From NCBI GenBank assembly GCA_937923585.1, contig CALDSM010000066.1:1-7635 (forward strand): a stretch of DNA of 7,635 nt. Reading direction: 5' to 3'. The notes under the pieces are model-generated. The model ran no database searches and was not told the DNA's origin. It worked only from the letters and a program-made list of their open reading frames with translations. This DNA is from an uncultured bacterium (GTDB taxonomy: Bacteria; Hydrogenedentota; Hydrogenedentia; Hydrogenedentales; CAITNO01). This document shows positions 5,726 through 7,635 of this stretch, piece after piece (positions within the stretch are counted from its first letter, which is position 1; each line of letters starts with the position of its first letter). A program made the translations under genes and the position numbers.

Positions 5726-6847
5726 TTAGGAATGCGTGACGGCCACTTCGTAATAGCCGAGCAGGGTCAAACCGATCAGGCCCGCGATGGCCAGAAACCC
5801 AAACCACGTGGCGATGCGCGCGCGCGCCCCGTTCTTGCTGCTGGTGTCGTAGAGCGGGATCAGGCCCCAGAGCACTCCGCCCAGCGTGAACACAAGCACG
5901 CCCGCAATCTCTCCGGTCATGCCGGGCAGAATCCGCCCCAGTATCTTGAGCAGCTCAAACTGGTTCATGAAGTACCACTCGGGGTGAATGCCTTCCGGCG
6001 CGGGCGCCAGCGGGTCCGCCTGCACCCCCAGCGGCCAGGGGTAAAACGCCGCGAGAATCGCCAGCACGTTCAGCGCGATCAGCCACATCGCCAGGTCTTT
6101 CAGGAAGAAGTTCGGGAAGAACGGCACGGTCCTGCGCTCCGGCGCGGGTTTGGCCTCCTCGCCCGGCGGCACCGCGTTGCCGTGCTTCATGACCATCCAC
6201 AGGTGGAAGGTGAGCAGCGGCAGAAAGAGCAGCGGAAGCACCACCACGTGCAGCGCGAAGAAGCGCTGGATGGTCACGCTCGACACGTCCGGGCCTCCCT
6301 GGACGATGTTCTCGATGAGCGCGCGCATGCCGGGCATGTTCTTCGGTATTTCCAGGCCCACCTTGGTGGCGAAGAAGGCCAGTTCGTCCATCGGCAGCAG
6401 ATACCCGCTGAATCCGAACACCGTCACCATCCCCAGCAGCCCAAGACCGCTCCACCAGCCAAACTCGCGCGGGCCCCGGTAAGCCTTCATGAAGAACGCC
6501 GAGAACATGTGGACGAAGACGGAGAACACCATCAGGTTGGCCGCCCAGGAGTGCGCCGACCGGATCAGCCAGCCGAAATCAATTTCATAGACAATCTGCC
6601 GCACCGAGTCATAGGCGCCCTCGCCGGGACGGTAGTACACCAGCAGGAGAATGCCGCTGATCAACTGCACCATGAAGAAGAAGAGCGACATGCCGCCCCA
6701 GTAGTACCAGAAGGAATGGGCGTGCTCCGGAACCACCTTCTTCTTGGCGAACTTCACGACTTCCGTCACGCCGAGCCGCTCGTCGAGCCAGCCGTAGGCG
6801 CGGTCGAGAGGCAGGGTCTCAAGCCCGGGTAATGAGAATTTGGCCAT
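5726..6847 (-). CDS. petB: Cytochrome b of a quinol-oxidising bc-type complex (fused b6/subunit IV form)
   Basis: The 373-residue product starts at an ATG with GGAG 7 nt upstream, inside the end of the Rieske gene. The heme ligands are H99/H113 (14 apart) and H200/H215 (15 apart). This 14/15 spacing is typical of cytochrome b6, whereas mitochondrial-type cytochrome b has 14/14. The N-terminus (YGWLDERLG, 18-26) also resembles b6. The Qo-site motif PEWY is at 289-292. By eye there are four helices before and three after residue 240 (4+3), so b6 and subunit IV appear joined in one chain. The b6 cysteine that binds the extra c-type heme is replaced by an aromatic residue (FWYYWGG, 46-52), so that heme is probably absent. 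The protein would oxidise quinol in the membrane and pass electrons to the neighbouring Rieske protein. No cytochrome f or c1 gene is in the window. Confidence 0.93.
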   Translation of the reverse strand: MAKFSLPGLETLPLDRAYGWLDERLGVTEVVKFAKKKVVPEHAHSFWYYWGGMSLFFFMVQLISGILLLVYYRPGEGAYDSVRQIVYEIDFGWLIRSAHSWAANLMVFSVFVHMFSAFFMKAYRGPREFGWWSGLGLLGMVTVFGFSGYLLPMDELAFFATKVGLEIPKNMPGMRALIENIVQGGPDVSSVTIQRFFALHVVVLPLLFLPLLTFHLWMVMKHGNAVPPGEEAKPAPERRTVPFFPNFFLKDLAMWLIALNVLAILAAFYPWPLGVQADPLAPAPEGIHPEWYFMNQFELLKILGRILPGMTGEIAGVLVFTLGGVLWGLIPLYDTSSKNGARARIATWFGFLAIAGLIGLTLLGYYEVAVTHS

Positions 6848-7322
6848 TGGCTCTCTCCACGTTGAAGCGCTGCAGCGGTTTTGGGGGCGGTCCGGAGATG
6901 TTCGCGCCCGTGCGGGCGTCGTAGACGCCGCCGTGGCACGCGCAGTGAATGTGGTCCTGCTCCGGCTGGTATTGGACCGTGCATCCCAGGTGCGTGCAGA
7001 CGGCCGTCAGGCACGCCAGCGTGCCGTCCTTGTGGTGGATGAGCATGGTGGGCCGCGACCCAAAGCGGAACATCAGCGCCGTGCCCGGCGACGGCATCTT
7101 CTCTTCGGGGATCTTGACCTCCGTGATGGCCGCAAGTTCTGCGGCCTGTTCCGCGGGGGCCGCAAGATAGCGGTAGACCGGGTATGCCACCGCCCCGGCA
7201 TAACACAACCCCACCGCGCCCAGCCCCGCCCGCGCAATGAATCCGCGACGGCTGACCCCCTCCGTCGCATCTGACGCGCCGACTGAAGCCTCAAAGTCCT
7301 TGTCCATGGGGATGTCAGGCAT
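6819..7322 (-). CDS. Rieske [2Fe-2S] iron-sulfur protein
   Basis: The 167-residue product carries a twin-arginine-like motif SRRGF (24-28) followed by a hydrophobic anchor at about 31-53, the usual layout for a Tat-exported, membrane-anchored Rieske subunit. The cluster boxes are CTHLGC (109-114) and CACHGG (127-132). C109, H111, C127 and H130 are the predicted ligands, and C114/C129 the stabilising disulfide. GPPPKPL (144-150) matches the conserved Pro loop. It would accept an electron from quinol at the cytochrome b Qo site and move it to a c-type heme, probably the one fused to the CydA-like protein. Its ATG overlaps the stop of the preceding gene by 8 nt, and AAGGAG lies 12 nt upstream, so translation is likely coupled. 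Its last codons overlap the cytochrome b gene by 29 nt. Met6 is an alternative start but has no ribosome binding site. Confidence 0.95.
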   Translation of the reverse strand: MPDIPMDKDFEASVGASDATEGVSRRGFIARAGLGAVGLCYAGAVAYPVYRYLAAPAEQAAELAAITEVKIPEEKMPSPGTALMFRFGSRPTMLIHHKDGTLACLTAVCTHLGCTVQYQPEQDHIHCACHGGVYDARTGANISGPPPKPLQRFNVERANGQILITRA

Positions 7323-7635
7323 ATTGCTCGTCCGCTCCTTTTGATCGAACCGTTACCCAGCCCATCCAGCCGGTCAGGCCGACTGCCGCCACAAAAAGGA
7401 CCAGGAACAGAATCACGACGGGCCAGTTGGTGCTTACACTGCGCGCCCAGACGTCATAACCGTGCAGCCCCAGCGTCACGTCGCGGATGCCGTCCCGGAA
7501 CAGCACCCAAAGCGCGATGTTGGCGAAACCCGCCGCACTGGCCAGCGCCGCGGGCAGCCAGGCGCGGCGCGCGGCGGTGACCGCCCCGAACGCGCCCAGC
7601 CCGACCAGCGAGAGCGCGCCCCGGAACCACGCCCC
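7315..7635 (-). CDS. C-terminal part of a membrane protein, possibly CydA-like (partial; N-terminus beyond window)
   Basis: The frame is open from the window edge (7635) to a stop at 7315, giving 106 residues. Codons upstream of the internal GTG at 7506 encode plausible membrane protein, so that GTG is probably not the true start. Hydrophobic segments are at about 5-22, 27-46 and 71-92. Arginines at 23-24 and the RSKG tail at 97-100 place these ends in the cytoplasm by the positive-inside rule, and put the loop RDGIRD...LHGYDVWARS (47-68) in the periplasm. The order helix, Arg-rich periplasmic loop, last helix, cytoplasmic tail matches helices 8-9 of CydA around GRQPW. The loop also resembles YAREMLRKP of the CydA-like gene at the other end of the operon. 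This is a by-eye guess; another polytopic respiratory subunit is possible. It overlaps the Rieske gene by 8 nt, so it belongs to the operon. Confidence 0.75.
   Translation of the reverse strand, partial: GAWFRGALSLVGLGAFGAVTAARRAWLPAALASAAGFANIALWVLFRDGIRDVTLGLHGYDVWARSVSTNWPVVILFLVLFVAAVGLTGWMGWVTVRSKGADEQYA

Noticed and set aside
5732..6832. A 366-codon plus-strand open frame opposite cytochrome b
   Set aside because: The composition (runs of His, Gln, Glu, Arg) is that of antisense translation of a hydrophobic membrane protein. The minus-strand cytochrome b has all heme ligands and the PEWY motif.
1..7635. CRISPR array, tRNA or rRNA genes, insertion sequences
   Set aside because: I saw no regularly spaced direct repeats, no tRNA-like cloverleaf or rRNA sequence, and no transposase gene on either strand.

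Overview
The window reads as bacterial accessory-to-core sequence from a GC-rich, Gram-negative-type organism: a lipobox lipoprotein, a periplasmic c-type heme domain, a twin-arginine Rieske protein and strong GGAGG-type ribosome binding sites. The gene content would fit an uncultured lineage near Planctomycetota or Hydrogenedentota, but this phylum guess is inference and nothing in the window proves it. Positions 1 to about 800 are AT-richer (hand counts of 28/60 and 26/60 G+C on two sample lines, against 40/60 in the next gene). This is a sign that the left edge was acquired separately.

Left edge (1-1073): the first 249 residues of a minus-strand protein that joins a degenerate Mrr/PD-(D/E)xK-type nuclease domain to a NACHT-type P-loop ATPase, the layout of bacterial NLR-like antiphage proteins. 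Its promoter is recognisable, and a perfect 7-2-7 palindrome lies where transcription should begin. A gap with no convincing gene separates it from the next gene.

Middle (1074-4181, plus strand): a CDP-paratose 2-epimerase-like NAD-dependent sugar epimerase, an amidohydrolase-superfamily enzyme with a complete set of metal ligands, and a small lipoprotein of unknown function. A good sigma70-type promoter precedes the lipoprotein gene. Between that promoter and the gene sits an inverted pair of 22-bp hairpins that differ by a stem-preserving base-pair swap, resembling a REP/BIME element.

Right (7635 down to 4247, minus strand): a tightly packed respiratory operon, transcribed toward the lipoprotein gene. 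In order it encodes the C-terminal end of a membrane protein (possibly CydA-like), a Rieske iron-sulfur protein, a fused cytochrome b with b6-type histidine spacing, and a CydA-like (cytochrome bd subunit I) protein that lacks most of the quinol loop and ends in a periplasmic cytochrome c domain. The inferred logic is that the Rieske/cytochrome b pair oxidises quinol and hands electrons to the heme c fused to the CydA-like subunit, where a canonical bc1 or b6f complex would use cytochrome c1 or f. This hybrid bc/bd-like complex and the Mrr-NACHT protein with its operator-like palindrome are the two most interesting systems here.
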